A stretch of 64,000 nucleotides of DNA from Methanoculleus frigidifontis (GTDB taxonomy: Archaea; Halobacteriota; Methanomicrobia; Methanomicrobiales; Methanoculleaceae), in the NCBI RefSeq assembly GCF_030464345.1, contig NZ_VCYH01000007.1, positions 1 through 64,000 of the forward strand, given 5' to 3'. The stretch's first letter is position 1, and each line of letters begins with the position of its first letter. The notes beneath the pieces were generated by a model that did not search any database, was not told the origin of the DNA, and saw nothing but the letters and a program-made list of their open reading frames with translations. The position numbers were made by a program, and so were the translations under genes. Positions 25,514 through 34,629 of this stretch are shown here, piece after piece.

Positions 25514-26638
25514 TTACCGGAGGTGTTCCAGGACGCGTTCTGGATCGTAGCGGAGGCTGATCAGCCGGGTCCTCCCCCGCCCCTGGCGGTAGTGGAGGTT
25601 TAAGAGCCGCATCGCATCGAACTTCGTGACGATCTCGTAGAACTTCGTATAGCCGATCCGCATCGTCTCCTGTGCGTGGCGGAAGACCTCGCCTGCGGTC
25701 ATCTCTTTCTCTTCCCGGGAGATCTCGGCGATTGCTCCCAGGAGCTGCTTCTCTTCACTCTTCAGCGTCCGCAGGGAGTAGGCAAGGTGGAGATACTTCG
25801 AGACCTCGTATGCCTCGCAGACATCCTCCCTGTCGACCGTCCTGCGGGCATCCCTCTCTGCGTTCAGGGCAGCACGCTTGATCAGGTCGATTCCGACCCG
25901 GAGATCGCCGCTCCGCATCGTCTGGTCGACGATGAGATCCAGCATATCGGATGCGAGCACGCCGGGGTAGAGACCCTGCATGACCCGCTCCTCAAGGATG
26001 GTATGCACTTCTTCGCTGCTGTAGGGCGGGAAGTAGATCTCGGTTGGCTGGAATACCGACGCCACCCGTGGGTCAACCGCGGTGCGGAGATCGACGCTCA
26101 TATCGCTGATGATGGCGATCACACCGATGCGGGTGCCGGGATAGGCCTCGTGCGACCGGAGCAGTGCATAGAGAACGCGGTTGATCTCGTTTTCGTAGAG
26201 AAGATAGTTCGCATCGTCGAGTGCGACGACGAGCACCTGCTCCTCCTTCTGCAGGATGCGGCCGATCGCATCGAAGACCTGCTTGAACGAAGTGCCCGAC
26301 GCCGGCGGCAGGTGGCCGGAGAGCCGCTTGTAGATCTGGGAGAAGATGGCGAATTTGGTGTTGTCTATCTGGCAGTTGATGTAGACCGGCACCAGTTTCC
26401 GGGTGGCGTCCTCGATCTCGGCAAAGACCTTTTTGACGCTGGTCGTCTTCCCGGTTCCCGGAAGGCCGCGGCAGATGGTGTTCAGCGGCCGGGCGCCCCG
26501 CAGTCCCGGACGCATCTGGAAGGCAAGTTCCTGCAGCTGGACCTCGCGGTGGTTGAACTGCTCCGGGACGTAGTCGATCTCAAAGACCTCCGGGTCGCGA
26601 AAGAGCGTCTCGTCCCACATGAGCAGGTTCTTCTTCAT
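25514..26638 (-). CDS. cdc6: Orc1/Cdc6 replication initiator-type AAA+ protein
   Basis: Origin-recognition and helicase-loading ATPase of archaea. The 374-residue protein shows Walker A GLPGTGKTTS (residues 58-67), Walker B VVALDDANYL (Asp141, Asp142), a sensor region around GVIAIISDM, and a C-terminal winged-helix domain (about 290-374, RIGYTKFYEIVTKFDAMRLL). The extended Walker B reads DDAN rather than the more usual DE, so ATP hydrolysis may be weakened, as in some Orc1/Cdc6 paralogues. I see no origin recognition boxes in the short flanks (25,340-25,513 and 26,639-26,712), so this may be a secondary paralogue. Confidence 0.88.
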   Translation of the reverse strand: MKKNLLMWDETLFRDPEVFEIDYVPEQFNHREVQLQELAFQMRPGLRGARPLNTICRGLPGTGKTTSVKKVFAEIEDATRKLVPVYINCQIDNTKFAIFSQIYKRLSGHLPPASGTSFKQVFDAIGRILQKEEQVLVVALDDANYLLYENEINRVLYALLRSHEAYPGTRIGVIAIISDMSVDLRTAVDPRVASVFQPTEIYFPPYSSEEVHTILEERVMQGLYPGVLASDMLDLIVDQTMRSGDLRVGIDLIKRAALNAERDARRTVDREDVCEAYEVSKYLHLAYSLRTLKSEEKQLLGAIAEISREEKEMTAGEVFRHAQETMRIGYTKFYEIVTKFDAMRLLNLHYRQGRGRTRLISLRYDPERVLEHLR

Positions 26639-26712
26639 TACTACATCCTCTCTACGGGATTATATATAACCTCCAGCGTTTTATCCTGCATTGCAGATGC
26701 AGGGCGCGCGCG

Positions 26713-27315
26713 TTACTGCTGCTCCATGCACTTTTTGCAGAGGGTTCTGCTCGTGAAGAGCTGGGCGAGTTTTGCCTGCGACTTCGCCACCGGTGCTCCA
26801 CATACTTCACAGACGGCCTCGGCTTCTTCTGCAGGTGGTTTGCTCTCCGGGGCGGTAGGTTCTTTCGCCGGTTCGGGCGCCGGAGCCGCTTCTTTCTTCT
26901 GTTCCGGCGGTTTTGGGTGCACCGGCGGGTGGGGCTGCTTCGGGGCAGGCGGGATCGCCTCCTGGATCACCCCGGTCGGGCACTCTTCCGGTGTCTGCGG
27001 GGCGCTCTTCTCACCTTCTGCCGCAGCCTCTGCTACGATCGGTTTCTGCTCCTGCTTCGGAGCCGGCGGCGGGGCAGCCTCCCCCATCTTCGAGATGTCG
27101 ATCCCGGTCGCGAGGACGCGGCGCCGGTATGCGTCGATGCGATCTGCGGTTGCCGCATCGCCGCGCCCGAGGCGTGCGAGCATCCCGTCGAGGAAGGCGA
27201 TCAGGTCGTCGGCATCCTGCTGGCTTTCCACTTTCCCCTCTACCTCGAGGCGGAGGTTTTCGTAATTTTCGAGGTTGATGGTTATGCCGATGGTGACTTC
27301 CTTCTTATCTGACAT
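26713..27315 (-). CDS. Zinc-ribbon protein with Pro/Ala/Glu linker, hypothetical
   Basis: A 200-residue protein with three parts: a conserved N-terminal module (about 1-75, VTIGITINLENYENLRLEVE, RIDAYRRRVL), a low-complexity linker rich in Pro, Ala, Glu and Lys (about 80-165), and a C-terminal zinc ribbon with CEVCGAPV and CKKCMEQQ. The N-terminal part resembles proteins annotated only as conserved in methanogens. ATG 27,315 is preferred; the longer frame is composition noise. It sits directly upstream of orc1 on the same strand with a 74-bp gap containing a TATA-like TTATATATAA, so the two are probably transcribed separately. Confidence 0.65.
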   Translation of the reverse strand: MSDKKEVTIGITINLENYENLRLEVEGKVESQQDADDLIAFLDGMLARLGRGDAATADRIDAYRRRVLATGIDISKMGEAAPPPAPKQEQKPIVAEAAAEGEKSAPQTPEECPTGVIQEAIPPAPKQPHPPVHPKPPEQKKEAAPAPEPAKEPTAPESKPPAEEAEAVCEVCGAPVAKSQAKLAQLFTSRTLCKKCMEQQ

Positions 27316-27432
27316 ATTTTCCCATAAATATTGTATTCCCTTATATACAATTCCTCCGCACGGCTCTGGTTCTGTGTCCGAACCGCTCTCCGGGTGCATC
27401 CACGGCCGTGATGGCCGGGCCTTGAGTGCACG

Positions 27433-28644
27433 TCAATACCGGCGTCTGAGATATGCCAGCAGCAGAACAAACCCCGTGAGAATTGCGGCTGCTGTATACC
27501 ATGCGTATCCGGGTGGGAGATGTGTGGTCGGTGCCGGGGTGACAGGCGCGGGAGGTTGCGCCAGGGTGGCCGTCGGTGCCGCGTTCATCTCCTGTTCCAG
27601 GGTCATCAGGCCATACGTCCCGGCGGCGTCGATCATGCCTGCTATAGTGTTGCCGTCGATTCTGCTCTGTGTCATCCGCCATGCGTCATCCTCGTACCGG
27701 GCGATGAAGAGATTGTACTGCGAGAGATTCTCGAGTACCGTGCCGGGCAGCTCGATGGTCAGCGTAGCCGCGGGGGAGAAGCCCGTCTCCGGCGGGATGA
27801 TGGTGTAGCCGGTGCCGATCGCAACCCAGTCTTCGGGAGCGTTCGTGATCTCGGTCTCGACAATCGCGAGATTCTCGTCCGTCACTCCGGTGAGAGAGAC
27901 CCTGCCGTCCGGTGAGGTGATGGTCAAATGCTTCCCCCCTTCCTGCCCGCTGCTCTCCGAGGAGATCCCGGGTGATTGCCACGATGAATTGTCTGCAGTA
28001 TTCCCGGATGACCGGCTTGTTGGCTGCGCACCGTCTGGTGCGGTTTCGTTGACGACGGCGACACGCGATCGCATCTGCTCGACCCCGTCGACCAGAACAG
28101 TGACCGTGACCTCTCCTGCCCCGATACCTCCGATAATAAACGAGATCCGGCCGTCGTCTGCGCCCTGCTTGGTGCCGGCGAGCTGCAGCTTGGCTGTCAC
28201 CGCTTCGGCAGTATCCGCCGCCTCTCCCTCGAGTTTCAGGTGCTCGTAGGTGCCTTCCGGAATATCCAGCGCCTCTTCAGCAGAAAAGCGCCCATCCGGG
28301 TCGGCATCGCCGGCGATGCTGACTGATGTGGTTCCCATACTGGCAGCTAGGCCTGTCCAGGCGGTATTTTCAGTGCTTGCAGAAATTGTTCCGGAATTGA
28401 GAGATATTGGCAGAACAAGGCTGTTCGCTTCAAACGAAAAGGCCTCTCCCGGTTCAACCTCGAATCTGCTGCCAATCTGGAGCGTGAAGACTGCGTTGTC
28501 CGGCAGATCGGAAAACTCGATGGCGATGGTATCGCCCGCAGCAGCCTGCGGCGGCGGTGGTGTGATGGAGAGCGCCGTACCGGGAGAGGCGCACCCCAAG
28601 GTGGCAATGAGGGCGATAAGCGCCAGAGAAATGAGTTGTCGCAT
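27433..28644 (-). CDS. Secreted surface protein with C-terminal membrane anchor
   Basis: A 403-residue protein: N-terminal signal (LISLALIALIATLGCASPG), a beta-rich domain opening with AGDTIAIEFSDLPDNAVFTL and holding NTAWTGLAASMG, a region resembling a dockerin or EF loop (AGDADPDGRFSAEEALDI), a Ser/Gly linker, a second beta domain (VSLTGVTDENLAIVETEITN), a Pro/Thr stalk and a final membrane helix (AAAILTGFVLLLAYLRRRY). It faces outward. The first domain is loosely like that of the gene at 29,081. Function unknown, possibly S-layer associated. Confidence 0.65.
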   Translation of the reverse strand: MRQLISLALIALIATLGCASPGTALSITPPPPQAAAGDTIAIEFSDLPDNAVFTLQIGSRFEVEPGEAFSFEANSLVLPISLNSGTISASTENTAWTGLAASMGTTSVSIAGDADPDGRFSAEEALDIPEGTYEHLKLEGEAADTAEAVTAKLQLAGTKQGADDGRISFIIGGIGAGEVTVTVLVDGVEQMRSRVAVVNETAPDGAQPTSRSSGNTADNSSWQSPGISSESSGQEGGKHLTITSPDGRVSLTGVTDENLAIVETEITNAPEDWVAIGTGYTIIPPETGFSPAATLTIELPGTVLENLSQYNLFIARYEDDAWRMTQSRIDGNTIAGMIDAAGTYGLMTLEQEMNAAPTATLAQPPAPVTPAPTTHLPPGYAWYTAAAILTGFVLLLAYLRRRY

Positions 28645-29010
28645 GCAGCGTCAATATGGTTTTGCTTATATAATCCTTTATGTATACAAATGCGATACCT
28701 GGTGCGCGTACGTGCTTGGCGTTACTGCGAGAAGATGATTGCGGTGAGTCCCTCACCTGGTTGGCATGGGGCACGAACGCCGGGTCATCTTCGTATTGTC
28801 GTCTGCTGCCTGTTGACAGCCCCGGAAGGTGCAGTATCTCCCGGCGCTGCGGCCGATGGTCTGAGATGAGCATTCTCTTTTCAGGGAATGAACACTTCAG
28901 CGCCCCCAAGGATGAGGGCAAAATTCATAATGTTCTCTTGTCATTCTCCTTGGAAAAGCGAAGATTAGATATACGGGCGAGTGGGCAGAGTTTGTATTCT
29001 GGCTAATAAA

Positions 29011-29035
29011 AATTTATATAAAAATCTTTATATAG
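29011..29035 (+). promoter_or_regulatory. AT-rich promoter of the surface protein gene
   Basis: Two TATA-like words (TTATATAAAA and CTTTATATAG) lie in tandem 46-70 bp before the ATG at 29,081. The 28,645-29,080 gap carries no other supported feature. Confidence 0.45.
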
Positions 29036-29080
29036 TTCTTACTTTATTGAGGTGCGTCCGTATCAATGGAGGTACGTACA

Positions 29081-29716
29081 ATGAGATGGATAGTTTATGC
29101 CTTTGGTTTCGCCCTTGTGGCTGCGACACTGCTTGTTGCGGGTGCAGGGGCGTGCCAGGCAACGGATGCCACTTGCACCATCAATCCCGGCGACACCATT
29201 TATGTGGAGGATCTGCCGGAGATCGAAGAGGGCATGCCGTTTAGGATGGAGATTGAGAATGCAGTCGCAGTATGCGAAAATGGCCGTTTTGAGATATCTC
29301 TGGAAAACTTCACGACGCCGTCCCCCATGGAGGATATGACCATTCAGCTGGAGGCGGACGAAGCTTCGACAATCGGCCTTCAGGTCACGAAGGATGGTAT
29401 GGTACGGGACCTCACCAGGGAAGGAAATGAGATCGAGATTACTTCGTTTGACTGCCCGGGAGGAGAGACCGATTCCATGACATTCTATGGAACCTGCTGC
29501 CAGTCCGATTCCGAGGTGGTGATTGACCTGATAATGGAGGGCACTGTCGGGTCGCTCAGCGGAACGAGCCCTGATGAGTTTTCGTTTGAGATCTATGGGA
29601 TTACTGACGGGCTCACCGATGTTTCTGTGGAGCTGGGCGATACCGCATGGACCGGGGAGGTCACGGTAACATCCGACGCGACAGGAGACGGTGAATGCCG
29701 GCTGACCCTCGCGTAA
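29081..29716 (+). CDS. Secreted cysteine-containing surface protein, hypothetical
   Basis: A 211-residue protein with a signal peptide (AFGFALVAATLLVAGAGAC) and a beta-rich domain that opens with NPGDTIYVEDLPEIEEGMPF and later has ELGDTAWTGEVTV. Six or more cysteines after the signal (CQATDATC, AVC, DCPG, TCC, GEC) suggest disulfides. There is no C-terminal anchor, so it is released or held by contact. The start at 29,081 is supported by TGGAGGT just before it; ATG 29,066 overlaps that site. It shares the GDTI opening and DTAWTG motif with the secreted protein at 27,433-28,644, so the two may be paralogous. Confidence 0.65.
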   Translation: MRWIVYAFGFALVAATLLVAGAGACQATDATCTINPGDTIYVEDLPEIEEGMPFRMEIENAVAVCENGRFEISLENFTTPSPMEDMTIQLEADEASTIGLQVTKDGMVRDLTREGNEIEITSFDCPGGETDSMTFYGTCCQSDSEVVIDLIMEGTVGSLSGTSPDEFSFEIYGITDGLTDVSVELGDTAWTGEVTVTSDATGDGECRLTLA

Positions 29717-30166
29717 CCGTGGAGGGTTTCCGGCTGTGATGAGCGTGATCATCTACTAACTCAATAAAGGTATCTGGGGGGGTGGCAAGACAATAAAGGG
29801 GCTAACAGAATGTGGTATCTATTCAGGATTCAGTAAAAACCATCATATACAGGGCAGATGCGGATACTATCGGATCTGAAGTCAAAAAACGGCTTTACCT
29901 CCATCAAGCATGACCCCCGGTGCAGAACGCCCTCAACCAATTGTTTCAATAATTGCTTCACTTTAAAATTTATTGCAGATCGATTCTCTTCGCGATTGGA
30001 TTATATACTGCCTGTTTTTCTGCTGCTATCCGATCGTAACAATACGTCGACCATGGCGGGTCATGCCGGAGGCGCTCACAGTCTTCAGCAGTGCTGCTGG
30101 TGTCCGGCAGAGCGCTGCCCATCCCTGGCGATGTTGTTTCCTTCTTCGACCAGCGTGAGCAGCCGG
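29717..30166. other. Gene-free gap between convergent genes
   Basis: No coding frame is supported. AT-rich words occur near 29,960-30,010 but no gene follows on the plus strand. It probably holds the 3' ends of the flanking transcripts. Confidence 0.4.
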
Positions 30167-31009
30167 CTACCCCTTCTCCTGCTGCTCTTCCTCCATGTCG
30201 GCAGCACTATTGCTTGTTTCCATCTTATCCTGTGCCTTTTCATGATATAGGATCAGCCGCATGGACTGACGTTTCGGATCGATCTGCGTCTGCGTAATGG
30301 TGCAGGCTCTGCCCGATCCTTTCGCGAGCATGCAGGCGATGAGGCTGCAGACCGGGCAGCCGATCATGGTGCAACATTTCGGGGACGCACTCCTGACGGC
30401 AATACACCCGGGGATGAGCCGGAATCCCGAGAGGGTGATGCTCACGGTATCTCCCGTTCGATCGATCTCCACCTGTTCTGCGATCTCCAGGGTGTCCTCG
30501 CAGACCTCCCTGATTGCGGTGAAGAGACCGTCGTCATTGGACGGCAGGGCAAGGGCGTTCTTCTCTTCCAGCCACCGGAGCAGCGGTTCGGCAGTCGGGG
30601 TGATCCGAACCCCGTCTGCCTCTGTGCCGACGATAAAGGAACTGTCGTCTGCCGGGAGGGGGACCGCGCCGGCAGCCGCCGGAATGACCTGGGTGACGCA
30701 GTGCCTGCCTTCGTCGGGGGGGAGGTACCGGGCATCCTCGCGAAGGCCGAGGTCGGCGCAGATCGTGGCAATAGTGATAGTGCCCTGGGTGGGCAGGAGG
30801 GAGAAGAGATGTGGGTCGAGCGGCTCTCCCTTTGTGAGGGTGAGGACGAAGACGGCTGCGATGAAGCTGACGGCACCGGTGAGTATCAGGGTGGCGCTCG
30901 TCATATCTCCGCGGCCGGTGATCAGTGCAAGTCCAATGCTTCCTGCCGATGCGGCGAACAGGATGAGGGAAGCGATATAGGGATTATTATACTGCAATCG
31001 TTCTGCCAT
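30167..31009 (-). CDS. Membrane protein, last gene of the MoxR/DUF58 operon
   Basis: A 280-residue protein with two N-terminal helices (ASLILFAASAGSIGLALITG and LILTGAVSFIAAVFVLTL, about 12-65) and a long cytoplasmic part. In that part a cysteine cluster (KCCTMIGCPVCSLIACMLAK) could bind a metal or be a third membrane-associated segment. The C-terminus is Glu/Gln-rich and charged. The family is not recognised. The start overlaps the stop of the gene before (TAATG) with a GGAGGG site, so it is translated from the same mRNA. Confidence 0.65.
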   Translation of the reverse strand: MAERLQYNNPYIASLILFAASAGSIGLALITGRGDMTSATLILTGAVSFIAAVFVLTLTKGEPLDPHLFSLLPTQGTITIATICADLGLREDARYLPPDEGRHCVTQVIPAAAGAVPLPADDSSFIVGTEADGVRITPTAEPLLRWLEEKNALALPSNDDGLFTAIREVCEDTLEIAEQVEIDRTGDTVSITLSGFRLIPGCIAVRSASPKCCTMIGCPVCSLIACMLAKGSGRACTITQTQIDPKRQSMRLILYHEKAQDKMETSNSAADMEEEQQEKG

Positions 31010-31467
31010 TATAGCCCTCCTGCCAATCGTTTCTGCTGTCGGTATTCGACGATAGCGACAACGAGGACGACTCCTCCGAAGACGGCACCCATGACCGGAA
31101 GCGTTGCGAGGGGATTTGTGCCTGCCTGCAGGATCGCGACGAACCCGATGCTCGCAACGGCAAAGGCGGCGAAGAGGCCGATGCTCTGCCGCCCTGCAAG
31201 GAGGTGCAGTTCTCTGAGCAGCAATCCGAGGAGCAGCAGCTGCAGGGCGAGGGGGAATCCCTCCGTCCCTGTCGACAGGGCAACAACCTCGCCGATCCCG
31301 AGCAGCACGACGGGCCGGCCAGCCCGGTCTCCTGTGAGAAGATATGCAGCCAGAAATGCCGCGAGCAGACCTGCTGTTATCGCGCCTTGGACCGTCATTA
31401 CCAGCCCTGTGGCGGCGAGGGCCACAAACCCGAGAGCGAGGAGATGTGCTCCCGCATCACCCCGCAT
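31009..31467 (-). CDS. Small polytopic membrane protein of the MoxR/DUF58 operon
   Basis: A 152-residue protein made almost wholly of hydrophobic helices (about five: LLALGFVALAATGLVMTVQG, AALLA..., FPLALQLLLLGLLL, GLFAAFAVASIGFVAIL, VMGAVFGGVVLVVAIVEY). The family is unknown. ATG 31,467 is chosen because it overlaps the DUF58 stop (TAATG) and follows AGGAGGC; a longer open frame to 31,617 runs inside the DUF58 gene and should be ignored. Confidence 0.65.
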   Translation of the reverse strand: MRGDAGAHLLALGFVALAATGLVMTVQGAITAGLLAAFLAAYLLTGDRAGRPVVLLGIGEVVALSTGTEGFPLALQLLLLGLLLRELHLLAGRQSIGLFAAFAVASIGFVAILQAGTNPLATLPVMGAVFGGVVLVVAIVEYRQQKRLAGGL

Positions 31468-32765
31468 TACGGTGCCTCCTTCCGGGGTCTGTGTCCGCGT
31501 GGAGTGTGCCGGTATCGACGCATCCGGCTCTCTGGTGTCCAGAGGGAGAGATGCCTCCCCTGCAGAGCCGCTTCTCGTGCGACGCAATCGATATGGCTTG
31601 TATCCCCGTTCCGGCATGTGTAGAGGTAGACGTTGTCTGACCCCGCCTCACCGAGCGCACGCCGGATCTGTGCCTCAAAGGGAGTCCGGGCGATCCCTTC
31701 CGGAAACGTACGGTAGAGTCTGTGCATGGCCTGCCGGTACGTGCTGGATTCTGCCTGCGGGTTCTGCTGCAGCCGTTCAAGTCGCCTGGCGGCTGCCCGC
31801 AGGGATGAGCGGTTCTGCATGCGGTAGAGATGGGTGTGGCGTGCGACCGGGTGCAGGACGGCAGGGAGCGTCGTCGCCTGATGCAGGACTTCGGGAGGAG
31901 TGAAGGAGCGTATGACGTTCGCACCGGAGATGAGCGTCAGCCAGCACCCCCCCGCGCTGCGGACTGCTCCCTCCACCGCACCTCCCACCGCCGCCGAAAA
32001 AGCCCCAAAGGCGGCTGAACCTTCCGATACCTCCAGGTCCGGGAGGTCCGCGATGATACACGGCATGCTGCCTCTCTGTCCGCTCATCTCCCGTGCAAAG
32101 AGGCGATCGTGCTTTGCGGCCATCTTCCAGTCGATGTCGCGGGGATCATCCCCTGCGCGGTAGGGGCGGAAAGAGCGGACGGTCTGGCCTTTCATGACCC
32201 GGAGATAGTCACTATCTTTCCGCCCCCCTTCCCTGCTGCCCCCCCCTTCGATCGCTGTGGCTGTTTGCGGGGGGATGACCTGGACATGCGGCTCCCTGCA
32301 GTCATCCCTGGTACACCGGATCTCCTGGCGGTAGAAGGGATCGGTGAGGGTGACCCAAAGTCCCCCGAACCGCGTTTCACCTGTGGCCATGAACCTGACA
32401 GGGTACCCGGCCGTCCAGCCGCCTGCGGGCGAGGGGGCGTACGTGGGTTCATCGCCGGAGGCGGCAAGGGCGGGGAGCAGATCGCGTATCGTGACCTTCA
32501 TCTGATCCGGCGACCGTGCAGTGATCCGCGATTCGACCGCAATAGCGCCGCCCTGCCGGACAACCTGCCGGTCGGTCTCCCGCGTGACGGTGATGCCGGC
32601 CAGGAATCTGCGGCATCCTACGGTAAAGGTGAGTGCCCGGTACGCGAGGAAGAGCCCGATCGTCGCCGCTGCTATCATGGCCGGCAGATCGCTTAGGAAA
32701 AGGGCGAACGCTCCGAGGAAAAGGGCTACTATGGCAAACCCCTGGGCATTCTGTGTCGGCTGCAC
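31467..32765 (-). CDS. DUF58 domain protein
   Basis: A 432-residue protein with two N-terminal membrane helices (FAIVALFLGAFALFLSDLPA and MIAAATIGLFLAYRALTF), a beta domain, the diagnostic DUF58 motif (VRSFRPYRAGDDPRDIDWKM followed by AAKHDRLFARE) at about residues 208-235, and a C-terminal VWA-like region. DUF58 proteins are regularly encoded next to MoxR ATPases and are thought to help assemble or remodel protein complexes, often at the membrane. It starts with GTG three bases after the MoxR stop. The DxSxS metal-site of a canonical VWA domain is not clearly visible. Confidence 0.85.
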   Translation of the reverse strand: MQPTQNAQGFAIVALFLGAFALFLSDLPAMIAAATIGLFLAYRALTFTVGCRRFLAGITVTRETDRQVVRQGGAIAVESRITARSPDQMKVTIRDLLPALAASGDEPTYAPSPAGGWTAGYPVRFMATGETRFGGLWVTLTDPFYRQEIRCTRDDCREPHVQVIPPQTATAIEGGGSREGGRKDSDYLRVMKGQTVRSFRPYRAGDDPRDIDWKMAAKHDRLFAREMSGQRGSMPCIIADLPDLEVSEGSAAFGAFSAAVGGAVEGAVRSAGGCWLTLISGANVIRSFTPPEVLHQATTLPAVLHPVARHTHLYRMQNRSSLRAAARRLERLQQNPQAESSTYRQAMHRLYRTFPEGIARTPFEAQIRRALGEAGSDNVYLYTCRNGDTSHIDCVAREAALQGRHLSLWTPESRMRRYRHTPRGHRPRKEAP

Positions 32766-32768
32766 GGT

Positions 32769-33743
32769 TTATGGCACCTCGACCGTGCTGACGATGTCGT
32801 CGACCACCTCTCCGGCTGTTACCTGCTCGATCTCTGCCTCGGGTTCCAGGATGATCCTGTGCTGGAGCACCGGCAGGATGAGCGCCTTCACGTCGTCGGG
32901 GATGATATATGTCCGGTTCCTGAACGCGGCACGCACCTTTGCCCCGGTCAGCAGGGCGAGGGATCCGCGGGAGCTGGCTCCCAGCCGGACATTTTCATGC
33001 TCCCGCGAGGCGATGACCAGGTCTCTGATGTACTGCAGGACCGCTTCATCCGCATAGACTTCTCTGACGGCGGCATGCATCCGGAGGATCTCTGCGGTCG
33101 TAATGACAGGGGTGAGCTGGTCGCGATAGGCTGTCCAGTCGAGTTCGCCTGCCTGGCTCCGCCGGAGGATCTTAAGTTCGCTGTCGCCGTCCAGATGCCT
33201 GACAATCGTGCTGAGCATGAACCGGTCTTTCTGCGCCTCGACGAGCGGGAAGGTGCCCTCAAGCTCGTAGGGGTTCTGTGTGGCGATGGTGAAGAAGGGT
33301 TCGGCGAGCGGGTAGGTTACGCCGTCGATCGTCGTCTGGCCCTCGCCCATCGCTTCGAGGAATGCACTCTGCGTCCTGGGTGTGAGGCGGTTGATCTCGT
33401 CGATCACAAGAAAGTTCGAGAATATCGGTCCTTGGATCAGTGAGAATGTCTTTGTCTTCTGGTCATAGATCCGCAGACCGATGATGTCGGCGGGCTGTAC
33501 GTCCACCGCGCATTGCACGCGCTTGAAATCGAAGCTGATGAGCCCGGCGAGGATCTTGCTGATAGTGGTCTTCGCCGTCCCGGGCACGCCCTCGATGAGG
33601 ACGTTCCCGCCTGCAAAGATGCCGATCAGGATCGGTTCAAGATCTGCCGGATCGCCGACGATATACCTGTGGGTGTTCTCCTGGATCTGCCGGTACGCGG
33701 ATGCAATCGATGCGATCCGCTCTTCAAGATTCTGTTCATGCAT
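32769..33743 (-). CDS. MoxR-family AAA+ ATPase
   Basis: A 324-residue chaperone-type ATPase: Walker A EGVPGTAKTT (residues 51-60), pore-region and Walker B FLVIDEINRLTPRTQSAFLE, sensor I ATQNPYELEGTFPLVEAQKD, and a C-terminal lid with VRLGASSRGSLALLTGAKVR. MoxR proteins use ATP to mature or insert metal or partners into client complexes together with VWA/DUF58 proteins. The start overlaps the end of the DUF4350-like gene by 8 bp. Likely client: the Ig-repeat membrane protein encoded upstream (inference). Confidence 0.92.
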   Translation of the reverse strand: MHEQNLEERIASIASAYRQIQENTHRYIVGDPADLEPILIGIFAGGNVLIEGVPGTAKTTISKILAGLISFDFKRVQCAVDVQPADIIGLRIYDQKTKTFSLIQGPIFSNFLVIDEINRLTPRTQSAFLEAMGEGQTTIDGVTYPLAEPFFTIATQNPYELEGTFPLVEAQKDRFMLSTIVRHLDGDSELKILRRSQAGELDWTAYRDQLTPVITTAEILRMHAAVREVYADEAVLQYIRDLVIASREHENVRLGASSRGSLALLTGAKVRAAFRNRTYIIPDDVKALILPVLQHRIILEPEAEIEQVTAGEVVDDIVSTVEVP

Positions 33744-34629
33744 TGTCGCTCTCCTCCGTTTTCCGTCTGCCGAAGATGATGATCGCCGGCAGCACCACCA
33801 GCCCTGCGATCAGCACACGCCACGGCGATGATCGGACGGCACTGATGCCGTCGATTACGTCCCCCCCCGAGGCTGTCCGGCTCCGTGTCTGGTCGAGGAG
33901 GACTGACGGGTACGCTCCCGTCACCTGCCGGAGGAACCGGGCGTTGTCAACCTCTCCGTCGATGGCGAGCATTGCGTTGATGAAGATGCTCGGATCGGCA
34001 AGCACGATTATCTCGCCGCTGCCTGCGTTTTCACGGGAGCAGAGGGTGTAACCGCCCTGTGGTTCGCCCGGGTCGATCCTGCCGTTGCCGTTTTGGTCGA
34101 TCCAGCTCAGCGGGGACGTCCGGATGAGCGCTGTCCCGCCGGTGACCGTCCCGGGGTGGTTGAACTGGAGCGCGGTGCAGTTCGTGAGGAGGGGATGGTC
34201 GCTGCACCGCCTGCCGGTGACCGCTCCGGGATCGGTGTAGGATCGTTCGGCGCCGGAGACGTTTCCGGGCACAAGTCTGATACTGCTTCCAAGCTCCCCG
34301 AGCAGCTGGTTGCCGCTGCCGTCATCGTCTGCAAGGAGAATGCTGTTCCCCTGCTCGAGGAACGCCCGGTACCGCTCAATCTCTGCCGGGGTGTAGGATC
34401 CCGCCGGGGCAATGATGACGAGCAGCGCATTCCGGTGTCCTTCAAGGCTGGCGGTCTCATGCACCTCGACGGCACCGCTCTTGATGAAGCGCTCGACGCA
34501 CCCGGACGTCCCGTTCCACTGAATATTGTATCTGCTGTACTCCTCCGTCGTCGTGGTGAGGTGGGCCGAGACTGCGACGACCGCCAGCATGAGAACGCCT
34601 GCCACTATCCACATACGCCGGTTACTCAT
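33736..34629 (-). CDS. DUF4350-like membrane protein
   Basis: A 297-residue protein with one N-terminal helix (MWIVAGVLMLAVVAVSAHL), an extracytoplasmic domain typical of DUF4350 (LLVIIAPAGSYTPAEIERYR, FLEQGNSILLADDDGSGNQL) and a C-terminal helix (VLIAGLVVLPAIIIFGRR). It contains an EF-hand-like calcium loop, DQNGNGRIDPGEPQGG. ATG 34,629 lies within the stop of the upstream gene (ATGAGTAA); three GTG codons just before it allow a slightly longer form. DUF4350 genes neighbour MoxR/DUF58 genes in many bacteria and archaea. Confidence 0.78.
   Translation of the reverse strand: MSNRRMWIVAGVLMLAVVAVSAHLTTTTEEYSRYNIQWNGTSGCVERFIKSGAVEVHETASLEGHRNALLVIIAPAGSYTPAEIERYRAFLEQGNSILLADDDGSGNQLLGELGSSIRLVPGNVSGAERSYTDPGAVTGRRCSDHPLLTNCTALQFNHPGTVTGGTALIRTSPLSWIDQNGNGRIDPGEPQGGYTLCSRENAGSGEIIVLADPSIFINAMLAIDGEVDNARFLRQVTGAYPSVLLDQTRSRTASGGDVIDGISAVRSSPWRVLIAGLVVLPAIIIFGRRKTEESDNA

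Noticed and set aside
26639-26712. Replication origin beside orc1/cdc6
   Set aside because: The 74-bp gap has only a TATA-like word and a short palindrome, without repeated origin boxes or an AT-rich unwinding element of useful length.
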